64,000 nt of DNA, from contig OY540816.1 of NCBI GenBank assembly GCA_961205875.1, positions 22,392,701 through 22,456,700 of the forward strand, given 5' to 3'. The notes below the pieces were generated by a model. It did not search any database. It worked only from the letters and a program-made list of their open reading frames with translations, and was not told the origin of the DNA. Source of the DNA: Sialis fuliginosa (lineage: Eukaryota > Arthropoda > Insecta > Megaloptera > Sialidae). How positions within the stretch are numbered: position 1 is the stretch's first letter; each line of letters opens with the position of its first letter. Shown here piece after piece: positions 36,216 to 48,100 of this stretch. The position numbers and the translations under genes were made by a program.

Positions 36216-37088
36216 CAGCGGCATCAAAATATCTAATTCAGTTCAATTTTTTCATGTTAAAAGCGCCACTGTATTTTTTAGAGATAACGTTATATAAAAT
36301 TGTATTAAATACAGCAATTATAGTAAAACAGTATCAGGCCCAGAGAAACGAGTGTTATTTTTGTGACAGCCGGTAATTACACTGTCAAAATAATAGCATG
36401 CAGTTGAGTTAAACTTTGTGTGCATAATTTGGTGTTATATTTTCTGATACACATACCACGGTATAATGATTGTTATTATTAACTGATACATATATTTGTA
36501 AGGAATCTGTATCAATCCCAACCCAGAGAAAGGTCTTGTGAAGATCAGAATAAAAAAAATAATTCAAATTACTACTTACTGTCCCGAAAAACATATAATA
36601 TTTTATGTTTAATTCAGAGTTAACTCTACGGAACCAGTGGCGTTTAAACCCCCTCCGAATTTGTCAATAAATATTGTTAAATTTAACAATACATATATGA
36701 TACCAACATAAAAAATAAAAATTACGTATAATTACAAATAAAAATTTACCCCCGATTTTTTTTTAAGTTCGCCATTATGTCGAACAAGGGGAAATCTTTT
36801 TTTTGGGGAAGGGGAGTGGAGGATTTGGTTTGAACGAAAACATTTGGACATTTCAATGGGCAAAAGAAAAATTCTCCCGACATAGCGCCATCCGACTTTC
36901 ATTTATTCCGATCCATGGAATATTCTCTAAGGAATAATAGGTTTCGATACTGAACTGAATTTTATAAACAGGGGATTAAAACTCTGTCAGCAAGATGGTA
37001 AAAGGTCCTAGATAACGACGGAAGTTACATAATCGACTATAACATAAAATAAATTCGTTTCTTTCGTTACCACTGAAATAATTGGGAG
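36216..37088. other. Intergenic stretch
   Basis: No gene is recognised. CCAGTGGCGTTTAAACCCCC at about 36636 is another possible CAGTGGCGT-type hAT end. Confidence 0.4.
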
Positions 37089-37432
37089 CGTTCACGTCTG
37101 ACCAAAAAATGGAACATTGATTCATGTAATTTCTGGTGGAATGTACCAGAAATTAAAAGAATGTCATTTTTTAAACGTGTAAGGAAGTGAAAAAGAAGTA
37201 ACTAGAAAAAGATAGAAACTAGTGACCAGGCTAACCAAAGAACTTTTATGTTCACTTCATGTTGAACGTTTCTGTCAGAACACTAGTTTCTATCTCTTTT
37301 TGGTTACTTCTTTCTCACTTCCTTACACGCTTAAAAAATGATATTCTTTAAATTTTTGGTACATTCCACCAGAAATTCCATGAATCAACCAATCAATGCT
37401 CGTTGTTCACTGTTTTTGGTCAATCGTGAACG
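37089..37432. mobile_element. Foldback MITE, arms about 135 bp
   Basis: Outer ends CGTTCACG and CGTGAACG. Paired arm motifs are TTTCTGGTGGAATGTACC / GGTACATTCCACCAGAAA, CGTGTAAGGAAGTGA / TCACTTCCTTACACG and AGATAGAAACTAGTG / CACTAGTTTCTATCT. The loop is about 60 bp (37225-37282). No target duplication was determined. Confidence 0.88.
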
Positions 37433-38194
37433 TGACCATTTATTACTTATGGATACCCCTAATACTTCGTTTTAACACATGAGTGATAGGCGAAAAACTG
37501 GTTTTATCTATCCACCTCCTTTAAGTTTGACAAGCCGGCCCTGCTTTAAATAAAAGCAGGTGGTCCATGGACGCTGGAGCATGACAATTCGTGACAACTA
37601 CGACACTACCACACACTTCTCTCTATGAGATTTTTACAGGTTACTGTTACCCATAACTCAATTGATAAATATTCTTATCTAAATGTACAACAATGGACTC
37701 AACGTTTGTGCTTATCAGACTGTGAATTTATTATATTTAATATATATTATTTGTTGAGATCTCCTTTGAAAGGGTATTCAGATATACTATAAACAGTTAA
37801 ATTTGGGTCTGTTTTATTTTTTTTGTTTCTGAACTATAGTTGGTTGAGGGTAATACAATATAAATGATTGTTAACATTGACGTATTTTTAAACTCTGCAG
37901 CTCTTGTAAAGATTATTTACCCCCTCTCCCCACTATCCCCTTCAGATTATTTTATAACAAAATAAAAATATAATTGATAATAACATAACATCAAAAAAAC
38001 ATCTGCCACAGTGCTTTTTCGTGATAAATTCACCAAAGGTAGTTAATTATTGAACAATTTAAATAAACCTGACATTGGTTAACCATTTAATGTTTAACAA
38101 TTTTACTAAAAAATATTTGTTCGAAATTTTTTACTGGATTGTAGGAGACCTATTTAAAGACAACCCCACTCAATGAATTAAGTGGAAAAAAAAA
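37433..38194. other. Intergenic stretch
   Basis: No gene is recognised. Confidence 0.4.
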
Positions 38195-38390
38195 TTTGAA
38201 TGTACTTTTCAGTCGATGGGAAGTGAGTTCAATTTTTTTTTCAAAAATATCATAATTTCTGTTTTTGACTCATCAATCTACGTTCGTATACCTTTCATCT
38301 TAATCGGTATAAAATTTATAAAGACAGACAGACGGACGTATAGAACGAAACTATAAGAGTTCCTAGTTTTCTACGGAACCTTAAAAATGT
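38195..38390 (+). repeat. Family C copy, 3' part
   Basis: TGTACTTTTCAGTCGATGGG, CTACGTTCGTATACC, AGACAGACAGACGGACG and CTATAAGAGTTCCTAGTTTT match 11190-11410. Confidence 0.8.
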
Positions 38391-38758
38391 ATATTTACAG
38401 CTATGTTATTGTAATTTGTTCGCAAAAACCGAGTTCTATTTTCAATCTAATAAGTTTTTTACATTTACTATGTTACCTGTCATACAAATAACTTCCGTTT
38501 CAATTATAATTTAACACATTAGACGTTATCATTACAAAGACTTCGTTTTTGCACATGCATGATGCATTCATATACATAGTATAATGTATATAAACAATTT
38601 GACAAAAAGCCGCACATCGGACTTTCTCGGCCGCTGTTCTAATTCCGTCCGACCTCGATGTCGGCAAAATTAATCTGTCAAACGGGCATCTCCACCACGC
38701 TCCTAAATGGTACCGGTACAGCAATGGTACCTACCTGACCAAAACAAACACATATGAC
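38391..38758. other. Intergenic stretch with a GC-richer patch
   Basis: 38615-38720 is GC-richer (GGACTTTCTCGGCCGC, CCGACCTCGATGTCGG). The frames through it show no known motif. Confidence 0.4.
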
Positions 38759-39075
38759 CAGAGCCGGCCTTAGCAAGATTTATTTTTCCGCCTTCTCTCG
38801 CCCTAAAAAAATGTTCAAAAATCACCGAAAATGTAAATCAAAATTAATAAATTAACAAATAAGTTGAATAGTTAATATCTCAGCTTGGCACGATCCTACA
38901 AACTCCAACTTTTTCCAAATTTAAAGACAAACATCATCGGTTATCTTTTTCTATCAAGTTTAATATATTTAAATACTAAAATTCGGAATATCAAATATTT
39001 ATTGCCACAAAATTTACGTATACAATTTTCAATAGATTACATAATAATTTAATTGCACAAATATATATGAGTACC
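38759..39075 (-). repeat. Single-unit relative of the satellite with a hAT-like end
   Basis: It begins CAGAGCCGGCCTTAG, then TTCAAAAATCACCGAAAATG, AGTTGAATAGTTAATATCTC and CAGCTTGGCACGATCCTAC. All are reverse complements of 18860-19155 and related to the 184-bp unit. It continues into AACATCATCGGTTATCTTTT and the segment shared with 25075-25290. This looks like the un-amplified form of the element. Confidence 0.8.
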
Positions 39076-39600
39076 TATTATAAACGAAGAGTAGTTCTTT
39101 ATCTAGCAAATGAATTTCAAAATATCTGTCTTTGTTTGATACATGGAGAAATGATTTAAATATTATAATAATCAAATGGGAGGAGTCTACTAAGTTTGTG
39201 ATAAACGAAAAAGAATACAAACTGCAAGACCATTAATGCAGGTGACTGTACCTAATAAGCAATATAAGTTACAGTTTAAATATAGAAATTATTAAATCAA
39301 TTAATAATAAAATCATAACAAAATACAAACAATTTAAAAGCAATATTCTTTGTTCAATATTTCAATACTATAGATTATTCTATCTCCGCATTGTATGTCT
39401 CTGCTCGCTCCATTTATCTCCAGTGTTGGAGATGTTATCTCCGTGGCGATTGTGTAAATCATCGTGCACAAAGAAACACTCTGTTATGCATACATTATCT
39501 CACACACACACACACAAACACACAAATAAATACAATACGTAAATATACAATATATCTATGTATACATGTACCTGTATGATTAAAGTATGTAAAGAAAAGG
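39076..39600. repeat. Intergenic stretch with a CA microsatellite
   Basis: A short (CA)n tract lies at about 39501-39517. No gene is recognised. Confidence 0.5.
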
Positions 39601-39790
39601 TAGCCTCAGTAGCTCGGCGCAAGAGAGAGAAATACGTCATCTGGGGTGCCAAATGAGGAGAAGGGGAATGATGTGACCAATCATAATAAATATAGCCTTG
39701 TAACTCGGCATGAGAAGGGGAAAATACGTCATCTGGGGTGCCCGAGTTGATTGGTCAAAAGCTACTGTAATTACTACCCTTGCTGTGTGA
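39601..39790 (+). repeat. Family H copy
   Basis: Two copies of AATACGTCATCTGGGGTGCC flank ATAGCCTTGTAACTCGGC. Short inverted ends CAGTAGCT and AGCTACTG are present. The other copy is nested in the mariner-like MITE at 27283-27832. Confidence 0.8.
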
Positions 39791-39796
39791 TGTTAT

Positions 39797-40060
39797 ATGG
39801 GGGGGGGGGGGGGGTAAATTAACAAAAACTCCATTCAATAATTGGATGTCGAAATTTAAGCAGTATGTTTGACATCCAAAAATATACAAAACTCCCAGAA
39901 ATCGCCCCTAACTATTGCCCACAATTTGCAAATAACTTAAGTTTTATAAGTGATAGTCTCGACTAGTAAAAATTGAAGCATGTCTTTATACATAAAAATA
40001 TATATTAATTAATACCCCCCCCCCCCCCCCCCTCTTCCTTCTGCAAAATTCTATCAGCGG
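39797..40060. mobile_element. Degraded hAT-like element with G-tract and C-tract
   Basis: A run of 16 G at 39799-39814 and a run of 18 C at 40015-40032 bracket AT-rich sequence, the same layout as the MITE at 30361-30616. Just outside the C-run is TGCAAAATTCTATCAGCGG, comparable to GCAAAATGCTATCTACGCC there. The termini are decayed. Confidence 0.45.
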
Positions 40061-40313
40061 TTATGCTAAATATTAATCAGTGGTGCACTATGCTTGCATG
40101 GAATTTTAGACAAAAAATAATTGAACCCTCCTTATAAAACGACTCCCTTAAAACAGAAAAAAAATTTAATTACAAAAAAAAACAAATTGTTTTTCAAGAA
40201 GAAATATCTTTGCTACTGCCCCCCCCCCCCCTGATTTACCTACTCAACTGCTATTAATTGTTTTTCTTATTATCTAATAACAAACAACAGACAAAAACTA
40301 TGGTTATGACTTA
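40061..40313. other. AT-rich stretch with a C-tract
   Basis: A further C-run lies at about 40219-40231. No gene is recognised. Confidence 0.4.
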
Positions 40314-40462
40314 TCAAATACAAATCCCCTAACCATAAAAATTGTAAGAGTTTAGACTTACACGTGTTTCAATAGCAATGCTATCATGATGATAGCATTG
40401 CTATTGAAACACGTGTAAGTCTAAACTATTACAATTTTTATGGTTAGGGGATTTGTATTTGA
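40314..40462. repeat. Near-perfect 149-bp palindrome
   Basis: The arms 40314-40387 and 40389-40462 are each 74 bp, separated by one base (G at 40388), with one mismatch. The outer ends are TCAAATACAAATCCCC and GGGGATTTGTATTTGA. No target duplication was recognised. Confidence 0.95.
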
Positions 40463-40635
40463 TTATTATCTAATTTTACGTTAGTTTAGGTCAAATCAGC
40501 CAACGTTTCGTCATAAATTAGATACATTACACAGAATTGGCAATAGCTTTTTAAAGAAGGAAAAAAATACCAAAAAAGGCTTGCAACTATTGTATATATT
40601 ATATATATTGAATCTATGGACACAATGACAATAGA

Positions 40636-40878
40636 TTATAATATACAGTAATAATATTTACATTTGTTGCGGTGCCCTTTAGCTATCACGACCTGTAAAG
40701 CAACCCTGACCCCACTGGCTGACCTTATACAGTATTGTTTCCTCTTTTTAAATATCTGTGCCACACCTAACTCTGGTGGTGCACTTAATAATTGTGAAAT
40801 GTTATGTAACCTTCTACATGCGAATATAGTTTCAATTTCAAAATAAACTGTTGCAGAGGGTTTTTTAATAGTAGTCAA
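40636..40878 (-). other. Unexplained coding-like open frame (80 codons)
   Basis: The minus-strand frame has a balanced composition (segments ACRRLHNISQLLSAPPELG and CIRSASGVRVALQVVIAKG), unlike the AT-driven frames elsewhere in the desert. The plus strand is also open over most of the interval. I recognise no family. It could be an exon of an unrecognised gene, a decayed transposase segment or chance. Confidence 0.25.
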
Positions 40879-42020
40879 AAATTAAAAAATATAGATAATC
40901 TTAAAAATTCTTGACCCTCGATATATTTTTATAGATAAAAAAATCGTAAAAATTCTCAATTTATTACAGGGGCTCAAATAAACCTTAATACGGTGCTAAT
41001 TATAATTGAAGCAGTTAAAAAATGTAAAATTAAAAATACTATTACTACCTATCTAAAAAGATGCGACTTCTACCCAGAAGTTAAGAATTAATTAGTTCTA
41101 TGCAGTATAGTTATAAAATGTTGACAATGATTTATTTATTTTAGATCACAGTTCAATAGCCTACAAGTTTTAATTTACTTTTATATCGCCTAAATTTATT
41201 TATAACAAGAGAAATTTTATACAGTATCAATTTGCAAGAGTCTAACAAAAAACATTGCCTTTTGTGCACAAACAAAATTAATTAATGACAAAATGTGAAT
41301 TGTAGTTTCTTATCGATTTACTAAATATGATTCTATCTAATTGGCAACACGTTATATAATTTTATTACAAATAATTATGTATGCATTATTATGCATTTAG
41401 GTAGAATTATAAGCATAATGACAAATTCCAAGATAATTTATATAATATGTATTTGTTATTTATTACCCACCATTGAATTCTTCATTATTTTCAGTCTGCA
41501 CATTTCTGTTCATACTACACAACTACCCGACACATTTTTTTTAGTTTTACAACAATTAAAAATTCAAATGTTCATTGTTGACAATTCAAAATATTATATG
41601 CATATTTTATTTCATGTACGCCACTGCTAAATATACAAACGGACCCGAGTTTTAGATATGAAATACATATAATAAATATAGTGAGAATGTTACGAAACAC
41701 GTAGATCCTATAATGATTCATTCCGAACGTTACATGAATAGTTAATTATTGAAGGTGTGTGATATAAATAATGCCGGCATCCTATTCATTTCATATCTTA
41801 CATAAATCATATTGATACGTAAATACATATATGCACATATCCGCCATTTCGAAACCGAAAGAAACACAACTACAAATTTAAGTCATTTTACACATAATAA
41901 AACATTGATAATCCAAAATAATAATTATAAAAAAAGTTTTTAGATTTGTTTAATCTTGTCACGACACAAATATAACAACTACTGCGCTATCTGTATTATT
42001 CATCAGCACTAGTTTTACAG
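40879..42020. other. AT-rich region upstream of the golgin gene
   Basis: No gene is recognised. It should contain the golgin promoter and 5' untranslated region, but no core element could be assigned. Confidence 0.4.
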
Positions 42021-42026
42021 ATGTCG
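42021..42026 (+). other. GCC2: Possible 5' exon end of the golgin gene
   Basis: ATGTCG is followed by GTAAGTC, a strong donor. Splicing to the acceptor at 42180-42181 would place ATGTCG in frame with ATGGACACA. If real, translation starts here and the protein gains Met-Ser. If not, the exon is 5' untranslated. Confidence 0.5.
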
Positions 42027-42181
42027 GTAAGTCGGAGATCTACGGTTTGAAACTGTGGTTAAATTTGACAACTTGTCATTTTCACCTGATTATCAGTTGT
42101 ATTATTTTTTTATACCACATAATATTTATACATGGCATGAGTTCTTATCATTAAGTAAGTAAACATTAAATTCTTTACAAG

Positions 42182-45100
42182 ATGGACACATCAATGTCTG
42201 AAGAACATAAAGAGGACTCCTCGAAAAAAAATTTAGACAATCTGTCTCAAGAAGAACTGCTTAAAAAATGCAAGGGCTTCATTCTATTTGCCCAAAAGGC
42301 AAAACAACTAAGAGACGAACTGTCTGTAGAGAACCAAAAACTGCAAAAAGAAAACGGTGCTGCAAAAGAAGTGATCGATGTCTTGACTAACCAAAAAGTT
42401 GATCTAATGCAACAGATAGACAGTTTTAAAAAGCAAGCTGTCTCGCAAACTAATCTTGAATCAGAGAACGAAAGCTACAAACGACAGCTTAAAAGACTAA
42501 CCGATGAAAATGAGGAGTTATTAACACAGTTAGATACATTAGAAAAACAGATAGTTGAACTTAACAATATCGGTATGGAACAACAACATCAATTACTGAA
42601 GTTATTAGAGTCTGCAAGTAAAGAAAGCCAACAAAAAATACCTCATGAAGATAGCGGTTTGCCGGCAAGCCCAAGTACAGTAAAAAACAGTCTTAATTCA
42701 AATATAACCGAACTACAAGCAATGTTAGAACGAAGTTTAGAAGAGGTTAAAGCTCTAAGAGCTGATAAAGATGCTTTGGAAAATCAGGTTACATCGTTAC
42801 AGTTGGTGTTTTTTGAAAAAGATAATCGAATTGCTTCATTACAAGAAGAAATAAACTCTATTAAACAACAACTTGAAGCTAGTAGTGCGAAATGTATAAA
42901 GCTAAATACAGTGATATCTGATTTACAAGAAGATAATACAAACCTTAAAGAATCTAGTGAAAATAATAAAAAAGTATTAGAAAGTGTCAATACCGCTATA
43001 TTAGCCAAAGATGAAAAAATCAAAAAATTACTCGACGATAATGAAAATTTAAATGTAAAACTTGTATCTCAGGATAATTGTATTCAAAATAATAACAAAA
43101 TATTATCTAAAGTTACCCATGAATTACAAGAAACGAAAAACAGTGTGGCTGAAATTATTTCTGATTATGAGGACATCAAATCGAAGAATGAAAAATATAA
43201 AGAACGGTTACAAATTTACAGAACAAAATTAATCAAATTCAGTTCTACAGTGAAAATATTAAAGTGTTGTAAACAGAATATTTTAGAATCAATGGAAGAA
43301 TATAGAGTAACGTTAACAAACTGGCAAAGTCTTGTTTTAGAAATATCGAAAAAAATTCAACAATTTAATTTAGCACAAGAAATGAAAAATGAACCAATCG
43401 AATTTGAAGAAATGAAATTTAAATATAATAGTGTTTGTGAAGAACTACAAAATTTGAAACAGAAATGTGCAAGTTTTGAACAAGAATTAAACAATGATGT
43501 TATTCAAGAAGAATTAAAAGAATTTAAATTAAACTATGAAAGAACATCCCAAGAATTAGAAGAGTTAAAACAAAGTTATAATGAGTTAAACAAACAGAAA
43601 GAAGTATATGAAATTAAAAATAAAGAATATGAAGAACTAAAAAATACAATTCAAGAATTAAACGAAATCAAAAATCAATATTCAATTGTAAAAGAAGAAA
43701 ATGAAAACTTCATCTTACAAATTCAAGAACTTGAGCAAAGTTTAAAACTTCAAGAATCATCAAATGAGTTTAAAATATCTGGGATAAAAGAAGAGTACAA
43801 AAAAATACAGTCAGATTATCAAATTCAATGTGATAAATATGAAAACGAAATAACTATACTAAAAAGTGAGAATTTCTCAATTCTTTCTGAATATGAGAAA
43901 ACTAAAACTGAATATTCAAGATTAAAAGAAATAAATGAAAAAGAAGTTAAAGATTTGAAAAATGAATTAAATAAATTACAAGAAACATCTGAAGAAAGAA
44001 TCCAATCAGTTCAATCAGAAAATGAAAAGCAAATAGCAATACTTAAAGAAGAAAATAGTGAACTAAAAGATAAAGTTGAGTCGCAGAAATCTTTGAATAA
44101 CTCTCAGTTAATAGAACTGCAAGAAAAGTATTCAGAAAATTGTGAAATCATAAACGAACTCAATCAAAAATTAGAGCAGCAAGCTTTTATTGAAAACGAA
44201 CTACAAGAACTGAAACAAAAAAATAACGAACTTGTGACAATAATCGAATCACAACAAAAATATAACCAAGAAATTGAAAGTAAACTATCAAACTATGAAA
44301 AAACTATTGTTGATTTAAAAAATAAGAAACATTCTTCTGATGATTTGAACTCATTGCGTGAAAAGCTTAAAGCCACTTTACAAGAGTTATCTGCTCAAAA
44401 GATAATTACACAGAATATAACAAAAGATAAAAACGAAGCAGTGAATAAATTGGAAGCCCTGAAAAAAGAACATAAAGAAACAAATCAACAGTTAACAGCT
44501 GTAAAGACAGAAAATTCTGAGTTACTTTCCGAAATGAACGAAATGGTTAAAGAATTAAAACAGCGCGGAGAAAAAGTATCAAAACACGAAACTAACTATT
44601 TAGAGTTACAGAATAAACATAGCAGTATGCTATCAGAGAAAGATGAGGCCATAAAGAAACTGGAAGAAGAAATAAATATCCTTAAAGAAAAAGGTATGTA
44701 GAATTAATTCAGGAAAACTAAAACAGAAAAATAAGAATTTTTATTTTAGATGCCCAAAATGATTCAATATCAACATCAACAATATCTCGAGCTGATGAAG
44801 CTAACCGTTTATCAGAATTAGAAGGGACTTGGGAAGAACGATACGGGAAACTGAAACAATTAGCAATACGTCTGAAACGTAGAACTTCAGAGCTATCAGA
44901 AAAACTTACAAGTGTCGAAAACGAAAAGGATGAACTGGAGAAACAACTTACCACTAAAAATTCTGTTGTTGAAGTAATTAGAGTTGTCAATACTTCAAAT
45001 AAAATACTTGAGAAAGTACTTCAAGTACTTTTTGATACTTAAGTACTTTTCAGAATACTTAAATTGTATACTTGATTTAATAAGTAAAGTACTTGATACT

Positions 45101-48100
45101 TGAAGTACTTTCACTGTATACTTGATACTTGTGCTTCAAGTACTATATGTTTTTTTTTGTAGGAACTTCTTGAAGAGAATGAAAAATCCAAAACCGTACA
45201 AAGTGAAAAAATCGAACTAGTTCAAACAGAAAAAAGTAACGTACCTGAATCAACACAAATTCAAAAACTCCGATCAGAAATAGATAAATTATCGAAAGAA
45301 AAATCAAATTCAAACAATATAATAAAAGAATTTAAAGCAGAAATACAGGCATTGAAGAAAGAAAAAGAAAATAATGGTACATTGAAAAAAGATATTGAAA
45401 ATAAAATCACTAGACTTGAGGCAGAGTTGAAAAATAAAGATAAATTAATACAAGATGAAGTGAATAGACATAAAGTGACTAAAGATCAACTGGCAAAGTC
45501 CAATAAAGAAATCAAGAAGAAATCCGTTCTCAGTTTGGAAATGGAAGATTATGAAAGGTCTTTGAAAGATGTCAGTCTAAAATTAGAAGCAAAACAAGTA
45601 TGAATTAAACATCTCCTGTTTGGCGATATATTACTCCAGAACTATAAATCACAGAAACTTCAAAATAGTTTTAAAATGTTCCTTATAAAATCTTGTTTCC
45701 TGTATTCAAGTTTCATATCATTTTGATGAATAGTTTTAAAGTTATAGCCCATTAAATAACATTAACCTAGTGATTAGCCAAATTACTTTTGGAATAACGA
45801 TACTTTACTTAACAGACTGTAACTACTGAATGATTACTCGAAATGATTTGAAATTTTAATATGTAAAACTAGACTTCATAACGGACATTTTAAGACCATT
45901 CTGAAGTCTGTGTGGTTTATAGTTACAAAGTTGTATGTCTTCAATTATTGATTATTTTTTCAGGTTCATATAATCGAATTAGAATCCACAATTGAAACAC
46001 AATCAAATACAATTGGAGCTTTGAAAAATCAAATAAGATCGTTAGATGAAACTGTAAAGTCAGAAGAAGAAAACAGCAAACAGCTGAAGAATCAATTAAA
46101 TGAATCTAGATTGAAAATTAACGAACTTGAAGTAGCTCTCATGAAGAAAGATGACCAAATATCTCAAATTGAACATAAGTTAGAAGCTGAGAAGGCTCGC
46201 AATGAAGAAATAAGCCTACAGCTTGTGGATGTAATTGCAGCTAACCAGAGAGCTGTAGAATGTTTCAGGAATGAAAAGGATATTTTAAACGGACGTAATT
46301 GTGAATTAGAAAAAGAAGTAAATATTAAATATGACAATTTGAAATTTGATTAATTTATTTTTTATTAATTTTCAGAAACAAACTATTACTGCACGTTTAG
46401 AAAGATCTGAATTAGAATTATCAGGACTGAGGAATGAATTTGATGGATATAAAGTCAGAGCCGCTAGCGTCTTGAGACAAAATAAAAATAACGGGACATC
46501 CCCGCACGATATGGAAAAAATATTTGAAGAATTAACCGACTTAAGAACACAAGTTGAAAAGTTACAAACAAAATTAGATTCTTCCAGATCAAAAATAAAA
46601 TCACTGTCAGAAAAAAATGCAACAATCGCCGAAGAAAAACTACACTTTGAAGAACAGTTCAATGAAATTTCTGCTACGCTTCAAGAAATAAAGATAGAAC
46701 GTGATAAACTTTTAGAGGAGAAATCAGCACTGATGGCGCAGCATACAGATGTACTGAAAACCCAGCAGGAACGTACAGAAACGCTGACTGATTGCCACAG
46801 AAAGCAAGTTGTAGAGCTGGAAAGCAGATATGCGAAGGAGTTGTCAGATCTGAAAGAGAAACTGTTACGAAACCAGAATGAAATCAGCAAGCCACCATTG
46901 GTTCAAAGTAAAAGCCAGAATTTTATTCCAATCAGGTTTGATGAAAGACTTGATGTGACATCAATGGAAAGAGAAGAAGGCGAGGTAAATTCTGATGATT
47001 TTTGAGAAAATCACAATTGAAAATAATAAAAGTGTTATTGTTGAATATTCAAAATGTCAATTATTGAATTCAAAATGTTAATTGTTGAATTCAACATTTC
47101 ATTGTTGAAATCAAAATGTCAATTGTTGGTTTCAAATTGTCTATTGTTGAATTCAAAATTTTAAATGTTGAATTGAAATTGACTATTGTATAATTCAAAA
47201 ATATTTAATTTTATTAAATAGCCATAAATAAAAGCGTTGAAATGATATTAAATTACAAATGTTTTTGTGTTATATTTTTCAGGGCTCTGAAAGTGTTGAT
47301 TCTGCATCGCAAATGCAAATCCATCACGAGCCAATACCTCTCGATCAATTACTGAACACAGAGATCAGTGCTGTTACAGACCTCGCAAAACCAATAGCTA
47401 ACGTACTGTTGCAGACACGGCAAATGTCTCCAGCGTCAGAATTGAAAATAACCAAACAGCAGTTGATTCAGAATGAAACAAAAGTTTCTCAATTGACAGG
47501 TATTTTGAATAATCAGACATTTTTTGATTTGTCAGAATTAAATTCTTTTCTTTTTTTTTGGTAGGTTTACTTACAGAAGCTGAACAGGATTTAACAAAAC
47601 TTACCCAGTTAAATCAAATATTAAAAGAGGAAATACGAAGACATCAAAGATCAGTTGAACGGGAACAACATGCTGAAAATCTAGAATATTTAAAAAATGT
47701 CGTTTTTAAGGTATGAAGAAAAATTCTGACTAAGAAATCCTGAGGGGGGTAAAAGACAAAAATCAGTTTTTGCCAATTTCTAGGCTTTCTTTCAGCTTTA
47801 CAGCAAAAATAGTTATATATTAAAAGAAAGCTTATTAAATTCTATACAAGAAAGGTCCCATACATATTTTTTGCTAGATATGTACTTCACTGAGTAATAA
47901 AAATTAAATTAAAAATGAAAGAGAAGAAAATAATTTTTTTAATAAATTCAAAATAAAATCAAAATTACAAATTCGGCAAAAAATATGTATGGGACATTTT
48001 TTGTAGAGAATTTAATTAGTTTTAATTTTGTTTATAACTATTTTTGCTTTAAAATTGAAAGAAAGTTGAGAAATCGGTAAAAACTGATTTTTGTACTTTA

